Assembly: GCA_016793635.1 (NCBI GenBank)
Contig: JAEUMD010000007.1
Span: forward strand, 62,001 to 126,000
Direction of reading: 5' to 3'
DNA length: 64,000 nt
Source of the DNA: Hyphomicrobiaceae bacterium
GTDB taxonomy: Bacteria > Pseudomonadota > Alphaproteobacteria > Rhizobiales > Hyphomicrobiaceae
Shown here piece after piece: positions 25,258-34,695 of the stretch. Numbering within the stretch: position 1 is the stretch's first letter; every line of letters begins with the position of its first letter. The position numbers and the translations under genes are program-made. The notes beneath the pieces are model-generated. The model did no database searches, had not been told where the DNA came from, and worked only from the letters and a program-made list of their open reading frames with translations.

Positions 25258-28200
25258 ATGAAGATCACGCGGCGCTTCACCGAGGCTGGCAAATCGCCCT
25301 ACGAGAAGATCGCGTTCCGCCGCGCCACGAGCGAGATCAAGAACCCCGACGGCTCGATCGTCTTCCTGCTCGACGGCTTCGACGTGCCCGAGCACTGGAG
25401 CCAAGTCGCGGCCGACATCCTGGCGCAGAAGTACTTCCGCAAGGCCGGCGTCGCCCGAGCGCTGAAGCGTGTCGAGGAGAACGACGTGCCGTCGTGGCTG
25501 TGGCGCTCGGTCCCCGATACGCGCGCGCTCGCCGACATGGCCGAAGCCGAGCGCTTCACCGGCGAGCGGGATGCCCGCCAGGTGTTCGATCGCCTCGCCG
25601 GCACGTGGACCTACTGGGGCTGGAAGGGTGGCTATTTCACCACCGAGGACGATGCCCGCGCCTTCTTCGATGAGCACCGCTACATGCTGGCCAACCAGAT
25701 GGCGGCGCCGAACAGCCCGCAGTGGTTCAACACCGGCATGCACTGGGCCTATGGCATCGACGGCCCCGGCCAGGGCCACTACTACGTCGATTACAAGACA
25801 GGTGAGCTGACGCTCTCCTCGTCGGCCTACGAGCACCCGCAGCCGCACGCCTGCTTCATCCAGTCTGTCGAGGACGATCTCGTCAACGAGAACGGCATCA
25901 TGGACCTGTGGGTGCGCGAGGCGCGCCTGTTCAAGTATGGCTCGGGCACGGGCTCCAACTTCTCGAGCCTGCGCGGCGCCAACGAGCGCCTTTCGGGCGG
26001 CGGCCGCTCGTCCGGTCTGATGAGCTTCCTCAAGATCGGCGACCGCGCCGCCGGCGCCATCAAGTCGGGCGGAACCACGCGCCGCGCCGCGAAGATGTGC
26101 GTCGTCGACGTCGATCACCCGGATATCGAAGAGTACATCAACTGGAAGGTGCGCGAGGAGCAGAAGGTCGCCGCGCTGGTCACCGGCTCCAAGATCGCGG
26201 GCAAGCGCCTCAAGGCGATCATGAAGGCTTGCGTCAACTGCGAGGCTGACGGCGACGACTGCTACGACCCCGCAAAGAACCCGGCCCTCAAGCGCGCCAT
26301 CAAGGATGCGCGCCGCGACGACGTGCCGAACAACTACATCCTGCGCGTCGTCCAGTTCGCCAAGCAGGGCTACAAGGACATCGCGTTCGACACCTACGAC
26401 ACCGACTGGGATTCGGAGGCCTATCTCACCGTCTCTGGCCAGAACTCGAACAACTCCGTGCGCGTGACCGACGAGTTCCTGAAGGCGGTCGAAGCAGACA
26501 GCGACTGGAAGCTCACCGCGCGCCTCGGCAAGAAGGTGACGAAGACACTGAAGGCGCGCGATCTGTGGGAGCAGATCGGCTATGCCGCCTGGGCATCCGC
26601 CGACCCTGGCATCCAGTTCCACACCACCATCAACGACTGGCACACCTGCCCGAAGTCGGGTGAGATCCGCGCCTCGAACCCGTGCTCGGAATACATGTTC
26701 CTGGACGACACGGCCTGCAACCTCGCCTCGCTCAACCTGATGACGTTCCGTCACGCCGACGGCTCGTTCGACGTCGAGGCGTTCGAGCATGCGTGCCGCC
26801 TGTGGACCATCGTGCTCGAGGTCTCGGTGTTGATGGCGCAGTTCCCGTCGCGCCAGATCGCGGAGCTCTCCTACCGCTATCGTACGCTCGGCCTCGGCTT
26901 CGCCAACATCGGCGGCCTGCTGATGGCTTCCGGCATTCCCTACGACTCTCTCGAAGGCCGTGCGATCTGCGGCGCCATCTCCGCGCTCATGACCGGTTCG
27001 TCCTACGCAGCGAGCGCCGAGATGGCCGGAGAGCTCGGGCCCTTCCCCGGCTACGGCGACAATGCCGGCGACATGCTGCGCGTCATCCGCAACCACCGCC
27101 GCGCGGCCTATGGCGAGGCCACGGGTTACGAAGCGCTGAACGTCGCGCCGGTTCCGCTCGATCATGCCTCTTGCAAGGACAAGCAGCTCGTCGCCGCGGC
27201 CTGCCGCTCCTGGGACAACGCTCTCGCCCTCGGCCGCGCCAACGGCTTCCGCAACGCGCAGGCGACCGTCGTCGCGCCGACCGGCACCATCGGCCTCGTA
27301 ATGGACTGCGACACCACCGGCATCGAGCCCGACTTCGCCCTGGTGAAGTTCAAGAAGCTCGCTGGCGGCGGCTACTTCAAGATCATCAACCGCTCGGTGC
27401 CCGAGGCCCTGCGCACGCTCGGCTACCGCGAGAGCCAGATCGCCGAAATCGAAGCCTACGCGGTCGGCCACGGCTCGCTCGCCCAGGCGCCGGCGATCAA
27501 CCACTCCACGCTGCGGGCCAAGGGCTTCACGCCCGAGGCGATCGACAAGGTCGAGAGCAACCTCAAGACTGCGTTCGACATCAAGTTCGTCTTCAACAAG
27601 TGGACGCTCGGCGAAGGCTTCCTGAAGGACACGCTCAAGGTTCCGGCCGACAAGCTCGCCGATCCGGCGTTCGAGTTGCTCGCGCATCTCGGCTTCTCGA
27701 AGAAGGACATCGAAGCGGCCAACGAGCACGTCTGCGGCGCCATGACGCTCGAGGGCGCGCCGCACCTCAAGACCGAGCATCTCCCGGTGTTCGACTGCGC
27801 CAATCCTTGCGGCCGCAAGGGCAAGCGCTTCCTCTCCGTCGAGAGCCACATTCGCATGATGGCGGCGTCGCAGCCGTTCATCTCGGGTGCCATCTCGAAG
27901 ACCATCAACATGCCGAACGAGGCGACGGTCGACGACTGCAAGCAGAGCTACATGCTGTCGTGGCGCCTCGCCCTCAAGGCGAACGCGCTCTACCGCGACG
28001 GTTCCAAGCTGTCGCAGCCGCTGAACTCGCAGGTTCTCGGTGAGACGGACGACGAGCAGGAGGAGACGGCCGAGAAGCTGGTCGCCACCAACCCGGCGAG
28101 CGTGCGCGCCCAGGTCATGGCCGAGCGCATCGTCGAGCGGATCATCGAGGTGCGCAAGCAGGAGCGCGAGAAGCTGCCCTCGCGCCGCAAGGGCTACACG

Positions 28201-28974
28201 CAGAAAGCCAGCGTCGGCGGCCACAAGGTGTATCTGCGCACCGGTGAGTACGACGACGGCCGCGTCGGCGAGATCTTCATCGACATGCACAAGGAAGGTG
28301 CCGCCTTCCGCTCGTTGATGAACAACTTCGCCATCGCCATCTCGCTCGGCCTGCAGTACGGCGTGCCGCTCGAGGAATACGTCGAGGCCTTCACGTTCAC
28401 GCGCTTCGAGCCGGCCGGCATCGTGCAGGGCAACGAGGCGATCAAGAACGCGACGTCGATCCTCGACTACATCTTCCGCGAGCTCGCCGTGTCGTATCTC
28501 GGCCGTCACGACCTCGCCCACGTCGATCCGCGCGAGATCGTCGGCGAGACCGGCCTTGGTTCGTCCGACGAGGAGACCGACGACGAGCTGGCGCTCGAGC
28601 CGCAGGCACAGAAGCTGGTGTCGATGGGTCTCGTGCGCGGCATCGTCCGCATCGGCGGCGGTCGCAATCACGCGGCCGAAGCGGGCGGCGTCAACGCGGT
28701 CGCGGAGATGCAGTCGAACGCGATGACCGCGTTCGCGACCGAAGGCGCGACGGCTCTGAAGCCGCAGGCCGAGGTGATGTTCAAGCAGCAGACCGTGACG
28801 ACGCGCACCGAGGTTCGCGCCAGCGGCGGCCGCACCGAAGCAGACCGCAGGGCAGAAGCGCGCCTGCGCGGCTATGAGGGCGAAGCCTGCCGCGAGTGTC
28901 AGAACTTCACGCTCGTGCGCAACGGCACCTGCCTGAAATGCGACACCTGCGGCTCTACGAGCGGCTGCAGCTGA
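25258..28974 (+). CDS. nrdJ: Vitamin B12-dependent (class II) ribonucleoside-diphosphate reductase
   Basis: A 1238-residue class II RNR reducing ribonucleotides with adenosylcobalamin, independent of oxygen. It starts at [11 protein letters not shown], three codons after an upstream alternative start. Landmarks: [51 protein letters not shown] (catalytic cysteine region), [13 protein letters not shown]-type nucleotide loop ([20 protein letters not shown]), and a C-terminal cysteine-rich tail [27 protein letters not shown] that shuttles electrons or binds zinc. Length fits the long alphaproteobacterial NrdJ. An intrinsic terminator follows. Confidence 0.96.
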   Translation: MKITRRFTEAGKSPYEKIAFRRATSEIKNPDGSIVFLLDGFDVPEHWSQVAADILAQKYFRKAGVARALKRVEENDVPSWLWRSVPDTRALADMAEAERFTGERDARQVFDRLAGTWTYWGWKGGYFTTEDDARAFFDEHRYMLANQMAAPNSPQWFNTGMHWAYGIDGPGQGHYYVDYKTGELTLSSSAYEHPQPHACFIQSVEDDLVNENGIMDLWVREARLFKYGSGTGSNFSSLRGANERLSGGGRSSGLMSFLKIGDRAAGAIKSGGTTRRAAKMCVVDVDHPDIEEYINWKVREEQKVAALVTGSKIAGKRLKAIMKACVNCEADGDDCYDPAKNPALKRAIKDARRDDVPNNYILRVVQFAKQGYKDIAFDTYDTDWDSEAYLTVSGQNSNNSVRVTDEFLKAVEADSDWKLTARLGKKVTKTLKARDLWEQIGYAAWASADPGIQFHTTINDWHTCPKSGEIRASNPCSEYMFLDDTACNLASLNLMTFRHADGSFDVEAFEHACRLWTIVLEVSVLMAQFPSRQIAELSYRYRTLGLGFANIGGLLMASGIPYDSLEGRAICGAISALMTGSSYAASAEMAGELGPFPGYGDNAGDMLRVIRNHRRAAYGEATGYEALNVAPVPLDHASCKDKQLVAAACRSWDNALALGRANGFRNAQATVVAPTGTIGLVMDCDTTGIEPDFALVKFKKLAGGGYFKIINRSVPEALRTLGYRESQIAEIEAYAVGHGSLAQAPAINHSTLRAKGFTPEAIDKVESNLKTAFDIKFVFNKWTLGEGFLKDTLKVPADKLADPAFELLAHLGFSKKDIEAANEHVCGAMTLEGAPHLKTEHLPVFDCANPCGRKGKRFLSVESHIRMMAASQPFISGAISKTINMPNEATVDDCKQSYMLSWRLALKANALYRDGSKLSQPLNSQVLGETDDEQEETAEKLVATNPASVRAQVMAERIVERIIEVRKQEREKLPSRRKGYTQKASVGGHKVYLRTGEYDDGRVGEIFIDMHKEGAAFRSLMNNFAIAISLGLQYGVPLEEYVEAFTFTRFEPAGIVQGNEAIKNATSILDYIFRELAVSYLGRHDLAHVDPREIVGETGLGSSDEETDDELALEPQAQKLVSMGLVRGIVRIGGGRNHAAEAGGVNAVAEMQSNAMTAFATEGATALKPQAEVMFKQQTVTTRTEVRASGGRTEADRRAEARLRGYEGEACRECQNFTLVRNGTCLKCDTCGSTSGCS

Positions 28975-28998
28975 ACGACGATACCGTCGAGGAACGCG

Positions 28999-29028
28999 AG
29001 AGCCCCGGTGATTCCGGGGCTCTTTGCT
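28999..29028 (+). terminator. Intrinsic terminator of nrdJ
   Basis: A perfect 10-bp stem AGAGCCCCGG (28999-29008) and CCGGGGCTCT (29014-29023) with loop TGATT, followed by TTTGCTTTG. It starts 25 bases after the nrdJ stop. Confidence 0.85.
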
Positions 29029-29215
29029 TTGCATCTTTGAACAATCGACTGCACCGCCTTCTTCTTTGGAATCCGTGACAAAGCGCGCTCGGGGCTTCAT
29101 TCCAGCACACGAATCACGACACACTTGCCGATACACGCGAGCGCATGGCGCCAGCGTACCGGACCTCACCGCGCGCCGACGATGATCGAGGGCACGCGAC
29201 GACGTTGGAGATCAG

Positions 29216-29965
29216 ATGCGAACGCTTCACAACCACCTCGGCGACGATGAGGTGCCCGCCGCCGCGCTGCTGCTCGCCGATCACCTCGATGCGGCGCTCG
29301 CCGCCGCCGAGGACCTCGAGGCGACGCCGGCAGCCTGGCCGCAATCCGACACGATCGACGATATTTCCGAACGCCGCGCCGCCGAGCGCCGTGTGATCGA
29401 GCGCGTGAGAGCGTTCGAAGCCGTTCTCATCGGCCGCGTGCTGCGTGCCCGCCAGCGCGCTCATGAACTCGCTCGCGAGGAGGCCATCTTCGCCAGCCTC
29501 GCGCGGTTGTTCGTCGGCGGCACCGCACCGCTCGCCGACGCCGTATCGGAACTCGGCGACGCGAGCCACGCCGATTTCGCGACAGGCGACTGCCTCGTCG
29601 CCTACCTGCGCCGGCGCGGCGTGATCGACGCGGAAGCCTGCGGCATACCCGAAGGACAAGCGCTGACGATCGGCGCGGATTTTCTCGTCGCCGGACGTGT
29701 CCCGCTCGGTCCGCTCGTCGACATGATCGTGGCGCTGATCGACGCGCTCGAAGCGGAGTATGACCTCTATTGCGAAGCCGAGGAAGGCGACGCCAGCGCG
29801 GGAACGGCAAGTGAATCGCCGGAAGCCACGCTCTCTCCGGAGCTACACGACGCGGCCAGCCAACACGACGTCGGCCAACACGACGTCGAAGCTATCGACG
29901 CGAACGACCGTCGCGTCCGCGATCTCGACGCGGCGCCCCCGCCCGCAGGTGTGCGCCTGAGCTGA
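29216..29965 (+). CDS. Unknown acidic helical protein
   Basis: A 249-residue protein (MRTLHNHLGDDEVPAAALLLADHLDAALAAAEDLEA). It is acidic and mostly helical, with a central charged helix (SERRAAERRVIERVRAFEAVLIGRVLRARQRAHELAREE) and a globular-looking part to about residue 190. The tail has a short internal duplication (QHDVGQHDVE) and is low-complexity. No signal peptide, membrane segment or catalytic motif is visible. Codon usage is like its neighbours, and the frame is long and consistent. It ends 28 bases before the convergent MoCF gene. I do not recognise the family. Confidence 0.6.
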   Translation: MRTLHNHLGDDEVPAAALLLADHLDAALAAAEDLEATPAAWPQSDTIDDISERRAAERRVIERVRAFEAVLIGRVLRARQRAHELAREEAIFASLARLFVGGTAPLADAVSELGDASHADFATGDCLVAYLRRRGVIDAEACGIPEGQALTIGADFLVAGRVPLGPLVDMIVALIDALEAEYDLYCEAEEGDASAGTASESPEATLSPELHDAASQHDVGQHDVEAIDANDRRVRDLDAAPPPAGVRLS

Positions 29966-29993
29966 CGTCGCCCGGCGATGTCGCCCGCGATGC

Positions 29994-30791
29994 TCATGCC
30001 GGGCGCGGCTCCATCAAGCCCTGCCGCGCGATCTCGTCCGCCAACTCGCGCGTGACCGCGTCGAGATGTGTCTCGTCACGCGAGCGCAGGACGATTTGAA
30101 CCTGCGGGCGGCCGTCGCGGAAGTGCGGGTAGCTGCCCATCGGAACACCGGGATAGCGCAGTTGGTGCGCCGCCAGGATCTCGGCGATGTCGCCTTCGGG
30201 CCGGTCGATGTCGATGTTGCGAGCGAGCATCGGCCGACCGCGCCGCAACTGCGGCGTCACGTCGGTGAGCATGGCCTCCATGATGTTCGGGACCCCCGCC
30301 ATAACGATCACGTTGCCGATGACGAAACCGGGGGCGGCCGAGACCGCGTTGCGGACCAGCATGCCCCCCTGCGGAATGCGCGCCATGCGCCGGCGCGGCT
30401 CCGTCATCGGCACGCCCCGGCGCGCGGCATGTGCAGCGATCAGGTCGAGCGCTTCCTGGTGCATCAGCAGCGGCACGCCGAATGCGGCGGCGATGGCATC
30501 GGCCGTGATGTCGTCGTGCGTCGGCCCGATGCCACCGGTCGTCAGCACATAGTCATAGCGGGCCCGCAGCGCGTTCAGCGCCTCGACGATCTCCTCCTGG
30601 CGGTCGCCGACGATGCGTGCCTCGCGCAGGTCGATCCCGATGGAGGTCAGATGTTCGGCGATCGTGCCGATGTTGCGGTCCTTGGTCCGGCCGGACAGGA
30701 TTTCGTCACCGATCACCAGTACGGCCGCGGTGACGACGGCCGTTTGGGCGCCGGGCCTTTCCCCGGAAGCAACGGTTTCGCTGGTCGTCAT
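29994..30791 (-). CDS. Molybdopterin-binding (MoCF/CinA N-terminal-like) protein
   Basis: A 265-residue protein from the ATG at 30791. The MoCF_biosynth domain begins TAAVLVIGDEILSGRTKDRNIGTIAEHL and contains YDYVLTTGGIGPTHDDITADAIAAAF, the substrate-binding loop shared by MoaB/MogA and CinA. The C-terminal ~90 residues (MGSYPHFRDGRPQVQIVLRSRDE) resemble the CinA linker domain, but the CinA nicotinamide-deamidase domain is absent. It may act as an ADP-ribose/NAD-derivative pyrophosphatase-like CinA homologue or bind molybdopterin. I cannot decide which from sequence. Confidence 0.85.
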   Translation of the reverse strand: MTTSETVASGERPGAQTAVVTAAVLVIGDEILSGRTKDRNIGTIAEHLTSIGIDLREARIVGDRQEEIVEALNALRARYDYVLTTGGIGPTHDDITADAIAAAFGVPLLMHQEALDLIAAHAARRGVPMTEPRRRMARIPQGGMLVRNAVSAAPGFVIGNVIVMAGVPNIMEAMLTDVTPQLRRGRPMLARNIDIDRPEGDIAEILAAHQLRYPGVPMGSYPHFRDGRPQVQIVLRSRDETHLDAVTRELADEIARQGLMEPRPA

Positions 30792-30900
30792 CGGCTGCCT
30801 ACCCCTGCTTGCGTCTCTCTGCGCCATTGTAACCAATCGTCATCGGCTTACGTAGCAGGCATGACATTGGTTCGATCAATCTGACCGGCAACCCGCCCTC

Positions 30901-31527
30901 ATGCTCCGCAGCCTTTTTGCAACCATGACCCGGATACTGGCAATCTGCGCCCTAGCCTCGGCCCCGAACGGACTTGGCGGCGGTGGCACCGCCTCAGCCG
31001 AGGTGCAAGACTCGCTTGCAAAGTTCGAGCAAGAGGTCGCGCGCGACTACCCCGCCATCGCCCACGTCGCCCCAGTGGAGCTCGAAGCCCAGGTGGCGCA
31101 CGCTGCGGGAGACGTTTTGCTGATCGACGCGCGCGGGGTGGGCGAAACCGATGTCAGCCGCCTCCCGGGCGCGATTCCGGTCGATCCCGACATCGCCACC
31201 GACGCGTTCGTCGCACGCTTCGCCGAGGCCGCGAAGGGCCGCGACGTCGTCATCTACTGCTCCGTCGGCGTGCGTAGCTCGAAGCTCGCGGCGCGCGTCC
31301 GGGACGCCATGATTGCCCAGGGCGCGCGGCGCGTCGCCAACCTCCGCGGCGGGATTTTTGCCGTTCACAACGCACGCCGCAAACTGGTCGACTCCCTTGG
31401 CGAGACATACTGGGTGCATCCCTACAGTTGGTGGTGGTCGCGTTACCTGGAGCGCCGCGAATTGACCCGGTACGAGCCCCGTTCGCCCCTCGACGGACCG
31501 CGCCCTGGCGACCCTGACGGCAAGTGA
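30901..31527 (+). CDS. Exported rhodanese-like domain protein
   Basis: A 208-residue protein with a hydrophobic N-terminal signal (MLRSLFATMTRILAICALASAPNGLGGGGTASA). The rhodanese domain has DVLLIDARGVGETDVSRLPGAIPV, and the active-site loop YCSVGVRSS with Cys120. The C-terminal segment TYWVHPYSWWWSRYLERRELTRY is aromatic-rich and may sit at the membrane. It probably transfers sulfur or handles thiols in the periplasm. The gene is followed 50 bases later by sfsA on the same strand. Confidence 0.85.
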   Translation: MLRSLFATMTRILAICALASAPNGLGGGGTASAEVQDSLAKFEQEVARDYPAIAHVAPVELEAQVAHAAGDVLLIDARGVGETDVSRLPGAIPVDPDIATDAFVARFAEAAKGRDVVIYCSVGVRSSKLAARVRDAMIAQGARRVANLRGGIFAVHNARRKLVDSLGETYWVHPYSWWWSRYLERRELTRYEPRSPLDGPRPGDPDGK

Positions 31528-31577
31528 GTGCGCGACGGACTTGAAGCCGCACGACACCAGCGCATAGCATCGGCGCC

Positions 31578-32291
31578 ATGCGATTCCCCTCTCCCCTGAA
31601 GCGCGGCCGGCTGGTGCGACGCTACAAGAGATTCCTCGCCGATGTCGTGCTCGACAGCGGCGAAGAGGTTACCTCGACCTGCCCGAATACCGGCTCCATG
31701 CTGGGCCTGACCGCCCCGGGGGCCACCGTCTGGCTGTCGGAAAGCGACAGCAAGACGCGAAAATACCGGCACACCTGGGAGATGATCGAAAACGACATGG
31801 GCAAGGGACCCGTGCTGGTCGGGATCAACACGTCGCATCCCAATAAGATCGTGGCCGAGGCGATCCGCGCTGGAGAAATCCCCACGCTCGGCGGTTACGA
31901 GCGTTTGAAGCCCGAGCAGAAGTACGGCGCGGCGAGCCGTATCGACCTGCTGCTCGACGACGACGCGAAGGGACGAGCCTACGTCGAGATCAAGAATGTC
32001 CACCTCATGCGCGAGGCGGGGCACGCTGAGTTCCCCGACAGCGTCACCGAGCGTGGCGCGAAACATCTGGCGGAGCTATCGGCAATGGTGGCGGAGGGGC
32101 ATCGAGCGGTGATGCTATACCTCGTCCAGCGCGGTGACGCCCGTTCCTTCAGCGTCGCCCGCGACATCGATCCGACCTATGGGCGCGCGCTCGACTCCGC
32201 GCTGCGTGCCGGAGTCGAAGCCATGGCGCTCAGATGCCGCCTTTCACCTGACGAAATCGTGATCGACGGTGAGATCGAGATGCGGGCCTGA
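31578..32291 (+). CDS. sfsA: Sugar fermentation stimulation protein / DNA-RNA nuclease SfsA
   Basis: A 237-residue SfsA. Motifs: L-K-R-G-R-L-V-R-R-Y-K-R-F, T-S-T-C-P-N-T-G-S-M, S-x-S-D-S-K-T-R-K-Y-x-H-T-W-E, VGINTSHPNKIVAEAI, AYVEIKNVHLMREAGHAEFPDSVTERGAKHL and a C-terminal RCRLSPDEIVID. The E-x-K in VEIKN resembles the PD-(D/E)xK nuclease core reported for this family. Cytoplasmic. Length is standard. Confidence 0.95.
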   Translation: MRFPSPLKRGRLVRRYKRFLADVVLDSGEEVTSTCPNTGSMLGLTAPGATVWLSESDSKTRKYRHTWEMIENDMGKGPVLVGINTSHPNKIVAEAIRAGEIPTLGGYERLKPEQKYGAASRIDLLLDDDAKGRAYVEIKNVHLMREAGHAEFPDSVTERGAKHLAELSAMVAEGHRAVMLYLVQRGDARSFSVARDIDPTYGRALDSALRAGVEAMALRCRLSPDEIVIDGEIEMRA

Positions 32292-32558
32292 ACGGCGGGC
32301 GGCGCGTAACGGCACCGGCCCTCGCCCCGTACTCACGTCGACACGCTCCGGCGCGTGCGGGAGGCGATCCAGCCGCTCCGGAGCACGTATCTTCACTTGA
32401 GTAGCATTCGGCCCCGAGGCATCGCCGCACCGATGAGGCGACGGGCGGAGGCGCTCTGGAGTTCCGCTACTGACCCACATTGATCCGGAAACGGGTCTGG
32501 TTTGTCGGCTGGCGGATAGGAGCGCGCAATGTTGTTTCCCTCGACGCAGGACAAAGCC

Positions 32559-33065
32559 ATGATCACACGCCGCACATTCGGACTGACGGCACTCGGTGCC
32601 GCACTCGGCTCGGCCGCGCTTGCGGGCGTGAGGAACGCCGCCGCGGAGACGGCCGAAAAGGAGACGTTCAAAGTGAACAAGACGCCCGAGGAGTGGAAGA
32701 AGCAGCTCACGCCCATGCAGTACCACGTGCTGCGCGAGCACGGCACCGAGCGCGCCGGCTCGAGCCCGCTCGACAAGACCTACTCACCCGGCACCTACCA
32801 GTGCGCCGGTTGCGAGCAGGCGCTCTACTCCTCCGACCACAAGTTCGACAGCGGCACGGGCTGGCCGAGCTTCTTCCAGGCGATCGACGAGAAGGCTGTC
32901 GGCAAATCGGTGGACAAGAGCTGGTTCATGACGCGCACCGAAGTGCATTGCAGCCGCTGCGGCGGCCATCTCGGCCACGTATTCGATGATGGGCCGCGCC
33001 CCACGGGCTTGCGCCACTGCATCAACGGTGTCGCTCTGAAGTTCGTGCCCAAGGCGACCGGCTGA
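32559..33065 (+). CDS. msrB: Exported peptide-methionine (R)-S-oxide reductase
   Basis: A 168-residue MsrB from the ATG at 32559 (an in-frame ATG at 32529 is also possible). The N terminus MITRRTFGLTALGAALGSAALAG has a twin-arginine motif, so the enzyme should be exported folded by Tat. Zinc cysteines are C82/C85 and C131/C134; the catalytic cysteine is C154 in RHCINGVALKF. SGTGWPSFF is another family motif. It reduces methionine-R-sulfoxide in periplasmic proteins. It lies 23 bases before msrA, a likely operon. Confidence 0.93.
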   Translation: MITRRTFGLTALGAALGSAALAGVRNAAAETAEKETFKVNKTPEEWKKQLTPMQYHVLREHGTERAGSSPLDKTYSPGTYQCAGCEQALYSSDHKFDSGTGWPSFFQAIDEKAVGKSVDKSWFMTRTEVHCSRCGGHLGHVFDDGPRPTGLRHCINGVALKFVPKATG

Positions 33066-33088
33066 ACCTTGTCGGGAGGATTGCGCGT

Positions 33089-33787
33089 ATGACCGACCCG
33101 ACCATGACTTCGCCCCCCGGCGGCCGGCGGCGGCGCATGGTGGTGACTGCGATAGCGGCCACCACCATCGCCCTGCTGGTAGCGCTTCTACCGTCGCTGC
33201 ACTCGGCGAGCACGGCGGCCGAAATGCCAAACGACGCCAAACCCCTTCCCGCGAATGCGGCGATCGCCACGTTCGCCGCCGGTTGCTTCTGGTGCGTCGA
33301 GAGCGATTTCGACAAGGTCGAGGGCGTCATCTCGACGACGTCGGGCTACACGGGGGGCCGCACACCGAACCCTGATTACGACAGCGTCTCGACCGGTCGC
33401 ACGGGCCATACCGAAGCGTTGCAGGTGGTCTACGATCCAGCGAAAGTCAGCTACGAAGGATTGCTCGCCACCTTCTGGCGCAACGTCGATCCTATCGACG
33501 GCGGCGGGCAGTTCTGCGACCGCGGCAATCAATATCGGCCCGCCGTCTTCGTTCACACAGCCGAGCAGCGCAAACTGGCGGAGGCAAGCCGAACGGCACT
33601 TGAGAAGAGCGGCCGGTTCGGGCGGCCGATCGTGGTGCCGATCCTCGACGCCTCGAAATTCACCCCGGCCGAGTCCGAGCACCAGGATTTCCACCTCAAA
33701 CACCCGATCAGGTACGCGATCTACCGGCACGGCTGCGGGCGCGATCAGCGCCTGCGGCAACTGTGGACCAACCGGCCGAGCGGCTGA
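33089..33787 (+). CDS. msrA: Membrane-anchored or exported peptide-methionine (S)-S-oxide reductase
   Basis: A 232-residue MsrA. An N-terminal basic patch (GGRRRRM) is followed by a hydrophobic segment VVTAIAATTIALLVALLPSLHSASTA, a signal peptide or anchor. The catalytic motif is G-C66-F-W-C-V-E; further motifs are GVISTTSGYTGG, TGHTEALQVVYDP and FCDRGNQYRPAVF. It reduces methionine-S-sulfoxide and so complements the adjacent Tat-exported MsrB. Both are predicted to act outside the cytoplasm. Confidence 0.93.
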   Translation: MTDPTMTSPPGGRRRRMVVTAIAATTIALLVALLPSLHSASTAAEMPNDAKPLPANAAIATFAAGCFWCVESDFDKVEGVISTTSGYTGGRTPNPDYDSVSTGRTGHTEALQVVYDPAKVSYEGLLATFWRNVDPIDGGGQFCDRGNQYRPAVFVHTAEQRKLAEASRTALEKSGRFGRPIVVPILDASKFTPAESEHQDFHLKHPIRYAIYRHGCGRDQRLRQLWTNRPSG

Positions 33788-33823
33788 GCCACCCGCCCCT
33801 GGACGCGTAATCGACCTGCAAGG

Positions 33824-34081
33824 TCAGTCGCGCCGTTCCGGCTCACGCAAGGCGGCGGCGAGGCGCGCGGCGATCTCTTCTGCGCGCCCTCTCACTGCAC
33901 GCTCGACGCGCTCGCGGCCAAGCTCACGAATCAATCCGGCCGCATGCAACTGCGTCAGCCCGGATACGGACGTGCCGAGCGTTGTCGTGACGTAGTGGCA
34001 CTGGTCGCCGTCGGCGCCGTCGCAGCCGAGCGTCTTGTGGGGGCACTTCTGCGACATCTTCGGACATTGCTCGAGCGTCAT
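33824..34081 (-). CDS. Small cysteine-containing protein, unknown
   Basis: An 85-residue protein from the ATG at 34081 (MTLEQCPKMSQKCPHKTLGCDGADGDQCHYVTT). Four cysteines and two histidines in the first 32 residues suggest metal binding, followed by an amphipathic helical region rich in Arg/Ala/Glu. It sits between msrA (convergent) and a membrane protein gene. No family recognised; expression is not proven. Confidence 0.45.
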   Translation of the reverse strand: MTLEQCPKMSQKCPHKTLGCDGADGDQCHYVTTTLGTSVSGLTQLHAAGLIRELGRERVERAVRGRAEEIAARLAAALREPERRD

Positions 34082-34115
34082 TGTCGCTCCTCCCATCGAC
34101 TACGAAACGGTCCCG

Positions 34116-34559
34116 TCACGACATCCATTTGAGAATCGCCGCGAAGAACACCACCGCAGCGCCGAGGAATGCGACCCAGCGCTCCTGCAGTGACCTCTCG
34201 CCATCGGCCACCGCCTGCAGCTCCTTGATGTAGACATCGGGAAGCGGCGGTCCGCCCCACGCGGCTTGCAGAACAGTCCGCTCGATGTGCGGGATCGACG
34301 GCTTCACGAACGTGTACAGCGCCAGCGCGAACGTGACGATGACGGCGATGACATCGTTGCGTGCTTCCGCTGGCGCAAACGATGCGACGGCCAGCATCAC
34401 CAGCATGAAGACGACCGTTCCGACCAACGTGCGGTGACGATTGTTCCGCTCGAACTGTTCGATCTCCGCCGTGATGCGCCGCACCGCATCGTCTTTCGGT
34501 GCGAGAGGGCGGAGGATCGCTCCCACGCGCACCTCGATCGTATCGCGAACGGATGACAT
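34116..34559 (-). CDS. Membrane protein of unknown function
   Basis: A 147-residue protein from the ATG at 34559. An N-terminal cytoplasmic helical part (APKDDAVRRITAEIEQFERNNRHR) is followed by two closely spaced membrane helices (TLVGTVVFMLVMLAVASFAPA and NDVIAVIVTFALALYTFVKPS), a polar segment and a third at the C terminus (WVAFLGAAVVFFAAILKWMS). The EIEQFERNNRHR helix may be a coiled coil. Family not recognised. It lies downstream of the EF-G-like gene, separated by a strong terminator, so it is transcribed on its own. Confidence 0.6.
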   Translation of the reverse strand: MSSVRDTIEVRVGAILRPLAPKDDAVRRITAEIEQFERNNRHRTLVGTVVFMLVMLAVASFAPAEARNDVIAVIVTFALALYTFVKPSIPHIERTVLQAAWGGPPLPDVYIKELQAVADGERSLQERWVAFLGAAVVFFAAILKWMS

Positions 34560-34636
34560 GGTATTTGAAACCGATCGATGAAATGTCTTTTCAAGACTCG
34601 CTAACCACACCACAGCCGGCAATCACCGGCAAATCA

Positions 34637-34674
34637 CAAAAAATCGGCCGGGGTGCGCGCATGCATCCCGGCCG
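34637..34674 (-). terminator. Intrinsic terminator of the EF-G-like gene
   Basis: Minus-strand stem: arms at 34663-34674 and 34645-34656 pair through CGGCCGGG/CCCGGCCG plus TGC/GCA with one G-U, followed by A-T6 (34643-34638). It lies 22 bases after the stop of the EF-G-like gene. Confidence 0.88.
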
Positions 34675-34695
34675 CACAGCGCATATCCCTCGAAC

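Noticed and set aside
25195-29169. A 1324-codon open frame on the minus strand opposite nrdJ
   Set aside because: It is a shadow of the high-GC codon pattern of nrdJ; composition is Arg/Val/Gly/His-rich, with no motif, and the plus strand encodes an unmistakable enzyme.
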